A stretch of 64,000 nt of DNA from Deltaproteobacteria bacterium (GCA_020848745.1 JADLHM010000070.1:28196-92195), one strand, 5' to 3'; counted from the stretch's first letter, positions 43,633-53,078 are shown. Translations and numbers: made by a program. The notes: generated from the letters alone by a model not told the origin.

Positions 43633-44768
43633 CGGGGCCGACGACGAACGCGCCGCTCGCCGACCTCGCCGCGCGCATGGAGGCGGGCGGCGCGAACCTG
43701 ACCGTCGAGGCGCCCGCCGGCGCGCGGCTCGCGATCGGCGCCGACCCGGACCGCGCGCGGGTGGTGTTCCGGAACGAGCGCGCGCTCGGTGCGCTGCTGC
43801 GTGGCGACCACCTGGCGCTCGCGGAAGCGTATCTGCGCGGCGAGGTCGACCTCGCGGGTGACTTGAGCCAGGTGCTCCGCGTCACCGACTTCCTCGACAT
43901 GGGGAAGCCCTCGCGCCTGCGGGAGAGGGCGCACTGGCTCCGGTACCTCGTCGACCGCCGGCGCCTGGACCGCCGCTCGGTCGCGGCCCACTACGACCGG
44001 CCGCCGGAGTTCTTCCTCGCGTGGCTCGATCCCTCGCGCTCGTACACGCACGGCTTCTACGCCTCGGCCGACGACTCGCTCGAGGCGGCGCAGCGGCGCA
44101 AGCTGCAGTACGCGATCGACGCGCTCGGGCTCCGCCCGGGCATGGACGCGCTCGACGTCGGCTGCGGCTGGGGCTCGTTCCTCGAGTACGCGGGGGCGCG
44201 GGGCATCCGCGTCCACGGCATCACGCTCTCGCGCGCCCAGCACGACTTCGTCGCCGAGCGCATCCGCGCGCACGGCCTGCCGTGCACGGTGACGCTCGTC
44301 GACTTCTTCGACTATCGGCCGCCGCTTGCGTTCGACGGTGCGGTGTTCATGGGGAGCCTCGAGCACATCCCGGACCACCGCTCCGTCGCGGCTTTCCTCG
44401 CCCGCCATTTGAAACCGGCGGCGCGTGTGTATGCCGACTTCGTGACGACACGGGAGGGGCGCCTGGCGGGGGCCTTCCTGCGCAAGTACATCTTCCCCGG
44501 CGTCACCGGCTACGTGGAGCTCGGGCGGCTCGTCGGCGCGCTCGGGCGGGCGGGCTTCGATCCGTCGGCGATCGGCGACGACACGCTCAGCAGCGCGTGG
44601 ACGGTCCGCGACTGGGCGAGGGAGCTGCAACGCCATGGCGAACGTCTTGCGGAACGTCATGGTGCGGTCGCGGTGCGCGCCTTCCTTCTCTATCTCTGGA
44701 GCTCGCACCACTTCCTCGCGACGGGTCGGACCCAGGCCTACCATCTGGTCGCGGGTCGCGAGCCGTAG
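43629..44768 (+). CDS. Cyclopropane-fatty-acyl-phospholipid synthase-like methyltransferase
   Basis: The protein has 379 residues from TTG overlapping the previous stop (TTGA), with GAAGGG upstream; longer starts lie inside the acyl-CoA dehydrogenase gene. The SAM motif 'LDVGCGWGSFLEYAGARG' and 'VHGITLSRAQHDFV' are diagnostic. 'YDRPPEFFLAWLDPSRSYTHGFY' and 'GSLEHIPDHR' are the substrate and bicarbonate-site regions. It would methylenate or methylate unsaturated acyl chains. Coupling to two acyl-CoA dehydrogenases suggests branched or cyclopropane lipid turnover. Confidence 0.9.
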   Translation: MTGPTTNAPLADLAARMEAGGANLTVEAPAGARLAIGADPDRARVVFRNERALGALLRGDHLALAEAYLRGEVDLAGDLSQVLRVTDFLDMGKPSRLRERAHWLRYLVDRRRLDRRSVAAHYDRPPEFFLAWLDPSRSYTHGFYASADDSLEAAQRRKLQYAIDALGLRPGMDALDVGCGWGSFLEYAGARGIRVHGITLSRAQHDFVAERIRAHGLPCTVTLVDFFDYRPPLAFDGAVFMGSLEHIPDHRSVAAFLARHLKPAARVYADFVTTREGRLAGAFLRKYIFPGVTGYVELGRLVGALGRAGFDPSAIGDDTLSSAWTVRDWARELQRHGERLAERHGAVAVRAFLLYLWSSHHFLATGRTQAYHLVAGREP

Positions 44769-44893
44769 GCGGTGAGTCGGCGCTTGATCGTCCGGGGTCC
44801 TGCCCGTAGTGTGTGCCGTCACGCGCTTCCGCGATTCTCCGGTCCCCATCCGGCGCGTTCCGGACGCACACTCCACCCGTGAGGAGACCGATC

Positions 44894-47800
44894 GTGCGCC
44901 TGTTTCCGTTTCGCGTCCTCGCAGTCGTCGCCCTCGGCGCGGCCGCGCTCCGACCCGATGCCGCGCGCGCCGGCTGCGACTTGATCCCGCAGGCGCAGCC
45001 GGTCTTCCGCGGCGCGCTCGGCACGCTCGACCGGCCCTATGCCGGGCCGGGAGACTTCGTCGAGCTGCACGTGCGGCCGGGCGTTTGCGACCAGGCGTCG
45101 GCGGGTCTGCCCCAGAGCGTCGACGACCTCGTGGTCACCCTGGTGTTCGAGCCGCTCTCGGGTCCGAAGCGCGTCGTCGTGCTGACGACGGACGCGTGCG
45201 ACGCTCCCGGCGTCGCGGCGCGGCTCGGGACCTGCGACGCGGCGCCCGGCGTCGCGAGCGTCGCCTGCGTGCAGATGAACGCCGCGGGCCCGACCGACAT
45301 GGCGATCGTCGAGCGCGACGGCATCCCGCGGTTGCGGTTCCGCTTCCCGAACACCGACCTCTTCCTCGACGGCAGCCCCGACGACCGGACGCTCGCCGGC
45401 CCCGCGACGATCGCGGTGAGCCCGAAGAGCGCCTCGACGTTCCCCTGCGGCCTCGCTGCCACCACGTGCGAGGCGGACGCGGCGAGCCTCGGCCTCGTCG
45501 CCTGCGTCGACGATCTCTACGCGCGCGACGGCACCTGCGCGCCGAACCTCGATCCGACCTTCGCCAACTTCACGGCTCTGCCGCCGCCGAGCGACTACCA
45601 GGCGGCCTGCTACACCGAGTCGCCGCCCTGCACGGCGTTCGCGGAGGAGGCCCGCCTCACCGTCGACCGCGGCGGCAACCTGCTCGTGCCGGTGTACTGG
45701 CAGGGCGTCCTCGTGAAGGACGGCGACCAGCCGGTGCCGCGCCTGCTGCGGGCGACGATCGAGCCGCCCGTGGCGGTCACGATCCCGAGCGACGTCTTCG
45801 TGAGCTCGCTCACGACCGAGGGCCAGCGCCTGCCGCCGATCTTCGAGCCCGAGACCGATCCGTCGGCCGGGGCGACCGCCGCGCTCGCGTTCTTCGGCTC
45901 CGTCGACGTGCGCCAGACGGTGCTGCGCATCGCTCAGAGGCGCGGCGTCTGTCAGGGCGGCACCGAGGCCGGCCACGACTGCAACAGCGTCCTCGACTGC
46001 AACGGCTCGACGTGCGCCGACGCCTGCGTCGGCGGCGCCGCCGACGGCCTCACCTGCGCCGCCGACGGCGACTGTCCGGGCGGCCGCTGCGGCTCGCTCT
46101 TCGACGCGAGCGCGTTCGCGGCCCTCGCCAACGACGGCGGCGCGGTGATCCTGCCGCGCTCGGCGCCGAACGGCATCGAGGGCGTCTGCGAGCAACCCGA
46201 TCACGCGGTCTGCGCGAGCGACGCAGAGTGTCCCGCGAGCGGCGATGCGTGCGTGCTCTACGCGCTCGAGGCGCAGAACGCGGTCTCGCTCGACAGCCTC
46301 GAGTCGAAGACCGACGAGATGCTCGTCCTGACCGGCTCCGAGAGCGTCGACGGCGTCGACCGCAACGGCGACACCGACGCGCTCGACTTCGTCGTGACGC
46401 TGCGTGATCGCGCGAACGGGGCGATCTACACGCTCGGCGCGCCGTCCGGGTTCGCGCCCGACGGCGCCCCGCTCGCGACCTGCGGCATCGCCGCGCCGCC
46501 GCCCGAGAGCCGGGCCGTCTTCACCCTGCCGCAGCAGGGGTTCGAGCTGCCGGCGATCGCGTTCGAGAGCGACGTGGCGGCCTTTCTCGAGAACGAAGCG
46601 GCGGAGAACCAGTGTGACGAGAACGGCGACGGTGACCGCGCCGACGCGATCCTGCGGGTCTTCTCGCTCTCGCTCGGCGAGCTCACGGCCGGCGTCTCGC
46701 CGCCGCGCGCCGTCGATCCGGGGCCGCTCGTCGACGGCCAGCCGATCGCGATCTCGAACGGCCGGGTCTTCTTCCGCACCTCGGAAGCCGCCTCGGGGGC
46801 GCGCGTCACGGTGCGCGTGAGCCTCGCCGGCGATGGCCAGGAGAGCGAAGACGCGTCGCAACCGGATGCCGACATCTCGCGCGACGGCGCCCTCGTCGCG
46901 TTCGTCAACGACGGTCCGATCGGCGGCACCGCGAACGACGAGAACGGCACGCCGGACGTCTTCGTCCGCGACCGTGCCGCGGGTGCGACCGAGCTCGTGA
47001 GCCGGCCCGCGAGCGGCGGGCTCTCGAGCGGCTTCGGGGCGGTCGGCAGGGTGTCGATCTCGGGCGACGGCCGCTTCGTCGCCTTCGCGAGCTACAACAA
47101 CGACCTCGTGCCGGGCGACACCAACGCCTGCCCCGGCGATCAGCTCACCTGCGCCGACGTCTTCGTCGTCGACCGCTGCCGTGTCGACGGCCTGCCGATC
47201 GACGGGTGCACGTGGACGATCGAGCGGGTGAGCGTCGGACCGGCCGGCCTCCAGGCGAACGACCACTCGGGCTCCCCCGCGATCTCCGACGACGGCCGCT
47301 ACGTCGCCTTCACGAGCGCCGCGGACGACCTCGTCGGCGGCGGGGCGGACGGCAATGCCCTCGTCGACGTGTTCGTGCGCGACCGCTGCCTCGCGGGCGG
47401 CGCGCTCGTGGACGGCTGCACGCCGACCACCGAGCGGGTGAGCGTCACCGACGACGAGCAGCAGGCGACCGGGCCGCTCGGCTGGCAGCCGCGCGTCGAC
47501 CTCTCGGCCGACGGCCGCTACGTCGCCTTCGACTTCCGCAGCGACAACCTGCCGTACGGATACAACACCGGCGAGCCGCAGGTGTTCGTGCGCGACCGCC
47601 TCGCCGGGACGACCGCGCAGGTGGCGTACACGCAAGCGGCGGAGGCGCCGTCGATCTCCTCCGACGGCCGCTTCGTCGCCTACCAGTACGTCGACTACGG
47701 CGGACGCGTGCCGAGCGACGTCGCCGTCGTCGATCGGACGAGCTTCGCGATCGACACGGTGAACCTGCGTCCGGACGGCAGCCTGCCGCCCGAGGAGTCG

Positions 47801-50314
47801 TCGTACGAGCCGAGCGTCTCCGACGACGGCCGCTTCGTGCTCTTCCGGAGCGACTCGCCGGACCTGATCGGCCCGGGCAACGACAGCAACGGCGAGCCCG
47901 ATCTCTTCGTGCGCGACCGCACGTTCGCGACGACCGAGCGCGTGACCGTGTCGACGCGAGGCGCGCAGGCGACGGCTCATGGGAGCCTGTGGGGCGCGCT
48001 CTCGCCCGACGGGACGCGCGTCCTCATGGTGAGCGGCGCGCCGGATCTCCTCGACGACGGTCAGGACACCAACGGCGTCGCCGACGTCTTCGTGCGCGAG
48101 CCGGTCGCCGGCCGGCGGCTCGTGGATCTCTTTCCCGACGGCCGGCTCGACGACTCGGTGCTCGAGGTGCTCGCGGTTCCGGGCCGTGGGCGCGGCGGCG
48201 TCGATCCGATCACGACGCTCTGCCCGGCGACCGAGGTCACGAGCACCGCGGGCATGGCGGCGTTCCTCCGTCCGGAGACGGCGACGGGGACGACGCTCTG
48301 TCCCGGCGGATCGTTGAACGTCGGCGACACCGACGTCGCGGACGAGGTCGTGCACCTCTGGCCGGGCGACGGCGCTCCGCAGAACCTGGCGCGCGCCGGG
48401 ACGGCGGTCGCGCTCTCGCCGACGCACGTCGCGGCGATCGTGCCCGAGCCGGGGCAGGGCGACGGCGGGGCCGACTTGAACGGCGACGCGGACGTCGCCG
48501 ACGGCGTCGTCATGGTCTACTCGATCGCGTCCGGCGCGTGGACGAACGTCGGGCAGGCGGCGAGCCGGATCCGCTTCTGCGGCGCGGTGCTCGCCATGCT
48601 GACGCCCGAAGCCGGCCAGAACGCCGATCTCGACGGCGACCTCGACGCGATCGACACCGTGCTCCAGCTCTACGTGCCGGCGACCGGCACGCTGATCAAT
48701 ACCGGGCACCCGGCCGACGAGATCGTCTGCAACGACCGGATCGTCGCGTTCCGCACCTCCGAGATCGCGTACGGCAACCGCGATCTCCAGGGCGGCAACC
48801 AGGGCGGCAGCGAGCCGCCGTTCCCGGCGACGAGCGTGATGCACGGCTACGTGATCGGCCGGCCCGAGTGCCTCGCCGCCGCCGCGCCCGCCGATTGCCT
48901 CCGCAACAGCCTGCAGTCCGCCATTCCCTGCACCGAGCAGGCGTGCGACCCGCGCGTGCCCTACAAGGTGAAGGACTGTTCCGTGAAGTTCCTCACCAGC
49001 GAGTGCGAGCAGCGCGGCAACGTCGGCGGCCTCCGCTGCGAGCTCGACGGCTCCGACCTGAACGGCGACACGCCGCCCGACGCCGACGACATCGTGATCC
49101 AGCTCTTCGACGTCTGCACCGGTAAGGTCACCGTGGTCGGGACGTTCGACGGCAGCGATCCCTTCCAGTCCGACGCGAAGGGCGGCGACGGCGAGACGAT
49201 CTACGTCGCCGCGGGGCGCTGCATCGAGGACCTCGGCATCGGCTGCGAGACGGGCGCCCAGTGCCCCACGGGCGCGTTCTGCGAGGCGCAAACGTGCCAG
49301 CGCGACCATCGGCCGTGCGTCGCCGATCTCGACTGCCCGCCGAGCGTGCCCTGCGTCACCGACGAGCGCGGCAAGATCGTGGCCGCGAGCCCCGACACCG
49401 ACGACGACGGCGTGCCCGATCACCTCGACGACTGCCCGGACGCTTACAATCCCGATCAGCGCGACAGCGACGGCGACCGCGCCGGCGACGCGTGCGATCT
49501 CGATTGCCCGCAGTGCCCGCTGCCGACGGCGACGCCGACCGGCGGCGCTGGCGCGACGCCGACGCCGACCTCCACGCCGCCGCCTCCGACGATGACCGTC
49601 GGTCCGACCTCCACGATCGACGTCACCCCGACGATCGAGCCGACGCCGAACGCCCTCGATCGCTTCCATTGCTACGGCGTGCGCGCGCCCGGCGGCGCGC
49701 CGGGCAAGACGGTCACGCTCGTGGACCGCTTCGGCACGACGCAGGTCGGGGTCGCCGACCCGCGCCGCGTCTGCAACCCGGCGAACGTCGACGGCAGCGA
49801 CCCGAGCGCGCCGTCACACCCGGGGCACCTGCTCGGCTATCGCGTGCGGCGGAACGGTCCGATCGTGCCGCTGCCGCGCCGGCAGGAGATCACGAACCAG
49901 TTCGGCACCATCACGGTGGATCTCGTGCGGCCGGAGCTCCTGCTCGTGCCGAGCGCGAAGAGCCTGGCGGGCCCGCCGCCGCCGCTGAACCCGGTGACCG
50001 TCGACCATTTCCAGTGCTACCGCGTGACGCGCGCCCGCACGCGCGTGAAGGGCCTTGCGGTCGCCGACCAGCTCGGCTCGCTGCACGTCGACGTGAAGCG
50101 GCCGCGCCGGCTCTGCGTGCCGGTCGACAAGAACGGCGAGACGCCGGGCGCCGAGCAGCACCCGGCCCTGCTCGCGTGCTACGACTCGCGGGTCGCGAAC
50201 GACTCCCTGCCGTTCGAGGGGCCGCACGAGCTCTACGTCGCGAACCAGTTCGGGAGCGTGGCCCTCGACCGGCTGCGCCCTGCGGAGCTCTGCGTGCCGT
50301 CGACGTTGCCCTGA
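44894..50314 (+). CDS. 1806-residue exported protein: propeller, TSP3-like and duplicated C-terminal domains
   Basis: The start GTG 44894 has GAGGAG (44881-44886) seven bases upstream, followed by a signal peptide ending 'AARAGC'. The N-terminal region matches the paralogue at 14002-17208. Residues about 655-1070 contain seven 'S.DGR.VAF......DVFVRDR' units, a seven-bladed PD40-type propeller. 'DLNGDADVADGVV' type Ca loops follow (about 1190-1290), then cysteine-rich units and a TSP3 motif (about 1500-1540), a Pro/Thr linker (1543-1586) and two copies of a C-terminal domain (1589-1697 and 1700-1806). It is an extracellular or surface protein of unknown role. It may have its own promoter in 44769-44893. 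Confidence 0.88.
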   Translation: MRLFPFRVLAVVALGAAALRPDAARAGCDLIPQAQPVFRGALGTLDRPYAGPGDFVELHVRPGVCDQASAGLPQSVDDLVVTLVFEPLSGPKRVVVLTTDACDAPGVAARLGTCDAAPGVASVACVQMNAAGPTDMAIVERDGIPRLRFRFPNTDLFLDGSPDDRTLAGPATIAVSPKSASTFPCGLAATTCEADAASLGLVACVDDLYARDGTCAPNLDPTFANFTALPPPSDYQAACYTESPPCTAFAEEARLTVDRGGNLLVPVYWQGVLVKDGDQPVPRLLRATIEPPVAVTIPSDVFVSSLTTEGQRLPPIFEPETDPSAGATAALAFFGSVDVRQTVLRIAQRRGVCQGGTEAGHDCNSVLDCNGSTCADACVGGAADGLTCAADGDCPGGRCGSLFDASAFAALANDGGAVILPRSAPNGIEGVCEQPDHAVCASDAECPASGDACVLYALEAQNAVSLDSLESKTDEMLVLTGSESVDGVDRNGDTDALDFVVTLRDRANGAIYTLGAPSGFAPDGAPLATCGIAAPPPESRAVFTLPQQGFELPAIAFESDVAAFLENEAAENQCDENGDGDRADAILRVFSLSLGELTAGVSPPRAVDPGPLVDGQPIAISNGRVFFRTSEAASGARVTVRVSLAGDGQESEDASQPDADISRDGALVAFVNDGPIGGTANDENGTPDVFVRDRAAGATELVSRPASGGLSSGFGAVGRVSISGDGRFVAFASYNNDLVPGDTNACPGDQLTCADVFVVDRCRVDGLPIDGCTWTIERVSVGPAGLQANDHSGSPAISDDGRYVAFTSAADDLVGGGADGNALVDVFVRDRCLAGGALVDGCTPTTERVSVTDDEQQATGPLGWQPRVDLSADGRYVAFDFRSDNLPYGYNTGEPQVFVRDRLAGTTAQVAYTQAAEAPSISSDGRFVAYQYVDYGGRVPSDVAVVDRTSFAIDTVNLRPDGSLPPEESSYEPSVSDDGRFVLFRSDSPDLIGPGNDSNGEPDLFVRDRTFATTERVTVSTRGAQATAHGSLWGALSPDGTRVLMVSGAPDLLDDGQDTNGVADVFVREPVAGRRLVDLFPDGRLDDSVLEVLAVPGRGRGGVDPITTLCPATEVTSTAGMAAFLRPETATGTTLCPGGSLNVGDTDVADEVVHLWPGDGAPQNLARAGTAVALSPTHVAAIVPEPGQGDGGADLNGDADVADGVVMVYSIASGAWTNVGQAASRIRFCGAVLAMLTPEAGQNADLDGDLDAIDTVLQLYVPATGTLINTGHPADEIVCNDRIVAFRTSEIAYGNRDLQGGNQGGSEPPFPATSVMHGYVIGRPECLAAAAPADCLRNSLQSAIPCTEQACDPRVPYKVKDCSVKFLTSECEQRGNVGGLRCELDGSDLNGDTPPDADDIVIQLFDVCTGKVTVVGTFDGSDPFQSDAKGGDGETIYVAAGRCIEDLGIGCETGAQCPTGAFCEAQTCQRDHRPCVADLDCPPSVPCVTDERGKIVAASPDTDDDGVPDHLDDCPDAYNPDQRDSDGDRAGDACDLDCPQCPLPTATPTGGAGATPTPTSTPPPPTMTVGPTSTIDVTPTIEPTPNALDRFHCYGVRAPGGAPGKTVTLVDRFGTTQVGVADPRRVCNPANVDGSDPSAPSHPGHLLGYRVRRNGPIVPLPRRQEITNQFGTITVDLVRPELLLVPSAKSLAGPPPPLNPVTVDHFQCYRVTRARTRVKGLAVADQLGSLHVDVKRPRRLCVPVDKNGETPGAEQHPALLACYDSRVANDSLPFEGPHELYVANQFGSVALDRLRPAELCVPSTLP

Positions 50315-50337
50315 GGCCGCTTCCGCCGCCCGCGCCG

Positions 50338-50363
50338 GCCGGGCGCGGCAAGGTGCGCCCGGC
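50338..50363 (+). terminator. Strong GC hairpin after the exported-protein gene
   Basis: GCCGGGCGC and GCGCCCGGC are perfect nine-base arms with an eight-base loop, 24 bases after the stop at 50314. There is no T-run. It is probably a transcript-end or stability element separating this gene from the operon beginning near 50477. Confidence 0.55.
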
Positions 50364-50476
50364 GAAAGATATGCGCCGCTCGATCGTCTCCGATCGGGTG
50401 TGCCGCGCGCGCGTCGTGGGTTCGCTGGGGCAGGGAGCCCGCGGCCTGCGGACCGGGCGCCGGGGCGACTCCCGAC

Positions 50477-51808
50477 CTGCGCTTCGGGGTCCTCTTTGTC
50501 TTCTGGCAGCGTGAGCCGGTCTACGCGCTCGGCCTCGCCGCGCTCTCGGCCTGCGTCCGCGCGGCGTTCCCGGACGTCCGGATCCACTTCCTGCCCCTCT
50601 TTCCCCACGACGAGCCGGAGGAGACGCGTCGGTTCGTTGCGGCGCTCCGGCCGCACGTGGTCGCGGCCTCGGCGATGTGGCCGACCTGGCTGCCGCTCGT
50701 GCCGCACCTCCGGGCGATGAAGGCGGCGCTCTCCGACGTGCGCGTCGTCGTCGGGGGGTATCAGGGCATCGTCGATCCCGCGGGGACGCTCACCGAACCC
50801 GCGGTCGACTTCGTCTGCGTCGGCGACGGTGAGGAGCCGCTCGTGGACTTGATCCGGCGTCTGAGGACGCCGGGTGACGCGCGTCCGGTCGCGGGGCTCT
50901 GGGAGAAGCGCGGCGCAGAGATCCTGCGCTCGCCGCCGTATCTCGTGCGCGACCTCGACGCGTTGCCGTTCCCCGACTACGGCATCTTCGAACGCGACGG
51001 TACCATCGCCTACCTCAAGCCGAACGCGGTCGAAGCGATGCGGCTCGTGTCGGTGCCGGTCTTGAGCGGGCGCGGCTGTCCCTATCGCTGCGCCTATTGC
51101 TCGAACACGACGCTGCTCGACCAGCACGGCGGCAAGGGCGGGATCCTCCGCAAACGGCGGCCGGCGCCGCTCGTGGCGGAGCTCGCGCGGCTGCGCGACC
51201 GGTACGGCGTCGACTTCTTCCAATTCTGGGACGAGGAGTTCCTCTACGACGCCGCCTATGCGCGCGACCTCCTCGGCGCGTATCGCCGCGAGGTGGGCCT
51301 GCCGTTCTCGCTTTTCGCGCGCCCGGAGACGATGACCGACGAGCTCTGCGCGCTCGCCGCCGCGAGCGGCTGCCACTCGATGTGGTTCGGGGTGGAGAGC
51401 GGCTCGGAGCCCTATCGGCGCCGGCGTCTCGATCGCCGCACGTCGAACGCACGCATCCTCGACGCCGCCGCGACCGCGCGCCGGCACGGCATCAAACGCA
51501 TGATCTTCGCGATGGTCGGGTTGCCCTTCGAGACCGCCGACGACGTGCGCGCGACGGTGGAGCTCTGCCGCGCGCTCGACGCTGAGCTCACCATCGTGAG
51601 CCAGTTCCTGCCGTTCCCGGGCACGCCGCTCCACGAGCTCTGCCGGGCGCATGATCTCCTCCTGCCTCCGACCGCGGAGCAGCAGGTCTGGCCGCTCGGG
51701 ACGCTCAACGTGAAGGAGCACCCCGGCGGCCTCGACCGCGCAACGATGCGCGCGCTCGCCGACGAGATCATGGGAGCGCTCGACGAGTGGAACCGCCGCG
51801 ACCTCTGA
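50477..51808 (+). CDS. B12-binding-type radical SAM protein, start uncertain
   Basis: 'GRGCPYRCAYCSN' is the CxxxCxxC [4Fe-4S] site of a radical SAM enzyme. The preceding 150 residues have the alternating fold of a cobalamin-binding domain ('GVLFVFWQREPVYALGLAALSACV', 'VRVVVGGYQGIVDP', 'DFVCVGDGEEPL'), without DxHxxG, as in many class B members. The frame is open upstream but has no ATG, GTG or TTG before GTG 50657, which would delete half the domain. CTG at 50477 is the best non-standard start. Possible roles are methylation or rearrangement in the biosynthetic operon that follows seven bases later. Confidence 0.82.
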   Translation: MRFGVLFVFWQREPVYALGLAALSACVRAAFPDVRIHFLPLFPHDEPEETRRFVAALRPHVVAASAMWPTWLPLVPHLRAMKAALSDVRVVVGGYQGIVDPAGTLTEPAVDFVCVGDGEEPLVDLIRRLRTPGDARPVAGLWEKRGAEILRSPPYLVRDLDALPFPDYGIFERDGTIAYLKPNAVEAMRLVSVPVLSGRGCPYRCAYCSNTTLLDQHGGKGGILRKRRPAPLVAELARLRDRYGVDFFQFWDEEFLYDAAYARDLLGAYRREVGLPFSLFARPETMTDELCALAAASGCHSMWFGVESGSEPYRRRRLDRRTSNARILDAAATARRHGIKRMIFAMVGLPFETADDVRATVELCRALDAELTIVSQFLPFPGTPLHELCRAHDLLLPPTAEQQVWPLGTLNVKEHPGGLDRATMRALADEIMGALDEWNRRDL

Positions 51809-51815
51809 GCGATCG

Positions 51816-53078
51816 ATGCGCGTCGTCGTCGACCGACCCACCGACCACCAGCTCTGGGCGCGCGCCGAGACGATCGCCGGCTTCGTCGAGGGCGTCGTGA
51901 GCCTCGCCGGGCTCCGCGCTGCGTGCGGCGGTGTCGAGCTCCCGCTCCGGCCGTGTCTCCATCCGAGCGGTGCCGAGCGCGACGACCTCCACGGGTTCTG
52001 GACGGAGGTCGTCTTGCAACGGCATCTCGACGCGATTCGCGACGGCCTCTTGAGCCTCGAGATCTGGCACGGCACGTCGCGCGTGGCAGCCGTGCCCCTC
52101 TGGGTGATGCCGGGCGCACGCGAGCTCGCCGGCTCGCATCCGCTCGATCTCGCGGACTACCCGGTGCCGCCTACCCCGGACGCGATCGTGACGAAGGGAA
52201 TCACGGCCGCGGGCGCACCGCCGCAGACGCTCGTGTTCCCAGGGCTCGGCGCCGTCGGCGGTTCGACGCTTGCCTGCTTGCTCCGCGCGAAGATGCTGCG
52301 CGAAGGATGGGCGACGACGGTCTACGACGAGGCGAACGTGCCGGCGCTCTGGCGGCGGGTGCGGGCGCGCGCGACCGCGCCGGGCTTTCGTTGGATCGAC
52401 GGACACGCGTGCTACGACGCGTTGCCGGTCGTCGCCGGCGACGCCGTCCGCGTGACGCTCCTCCGCGATCCGATCCGGCGGCTGGTCAGCGTCTTCAACT
52501 ACGGCATCCTCGTCCACCCCGAGCGCTTCGCCGGCGCGTCGTTCGACGATTTCGTCGCGGCGGGGGAGGCGCGGCGTTACGCTCAGGCACGCGCCCTCCT
52601 GCGCGTCGCGGGTCGCGACGGGGAGCGCGACGGCATCGGGCTGCACCACGCCGCCGCGCGCGAGCTGGCACACGCGTACGCGCTCGTTGGCATCACCGAG
52701 CGCTTCGACGAGACCGTCTTCCTGCTCGCGCGTCTCGCCGGCTACGCGAGCATTCCCATGTGGCACTCGGTGCTCGCGGCGCCGCGGACGGTGGACCCGG
52801 ACCGGCTGGCGCCGGCGACGCGCCGGCGCCTCGCGCGTGATCTCGCGGTCGATCTCGAGCTCTACGCCGAGGCGCGCGCGCGTTTCCATGAGCGGGTGGT
52901 GACGGCGGGCTTCGGGGCGGCGCTCGCGGCCTATCGGGCGGCATCGGCACGGCAACGCCCGCTTCCGGCGGCGACCAAGGCGACCGAGTGCCTGCGCTGG
53001 CGGCAGGTGCTCGGCGACCACGGCCGTGGGCCGATCGGCAGCATGGTGCCGGCGCGCGCGGCGCGGGGCGACGCGTGA
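51816..53078 (+). CDS. Sulfotransferase-fold protein, proposed phosphoramidyl transferase
   Basis: The protein has 420 residues. A P-loop-like 'GAVGGSTL' (Gly148-Thr151) is at the 5'-phosphosulfate-binding position. 'LLRDPIRRLVSVFNY' gives the R-x7-S pair (Arg217, Ser225) that grips the 3'-phosphate of PAPS in sulfotransferases. The donor could be PAPS, but the operon downstream encodes homologues of enzymes making 3'-phospho-CDP-amidate, which also carries a 3'-phosphate. I therefore infer transfer of a phosphoramidate group to a glycan or lipid. The canonical lysine of the P-loop is absent. Its stop overlaps the next gene (GTGA). Confidence 0.78.
   Translation: MRVVVDRPTDHQLWARAETIAGFVEGVVSLAGLRAACGGVELPLRPCLHPSGAERDDLHGFWTEVVLQRHLDAIRDGLLSLEIWHGTSRVAAVPLWVMPGARELAGSHPLDLADYPVPPTPDAIVTKGITAAGAPPQTLVFPGLGAVGGSTLACLLRAKMLREGWATTVYDEANVPALWRRVRARATAPGFRWIDGHACYDALPVVAGDAVRVTLLRDPIRRLVSVFNYGILVHPERFAGASFDDFVAAGEARRYAQARALLRVAGRDGERDGIGLHHAAARELAHAYALVGITERFDETVFLLARLAGYASIPMWHSVLAAPRTVDPDRLAPATRRRLARDLAVDLELYAEARARFHERVVTAGFGAALAAYRAASARQRPLPAATKATECLRWRQVLGDHGRGPIGSMVPARAARGDA

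Noticed and set aside
44819..49669. 1616-residue minus-strand open frame opposite the exported protein
   Set aside because: It is an antisense consequence of GC-rich codon use, extremely rich in Arg, Asp, Val and Ala. The plus-strand product has a signal peptide and recognisable repeats.
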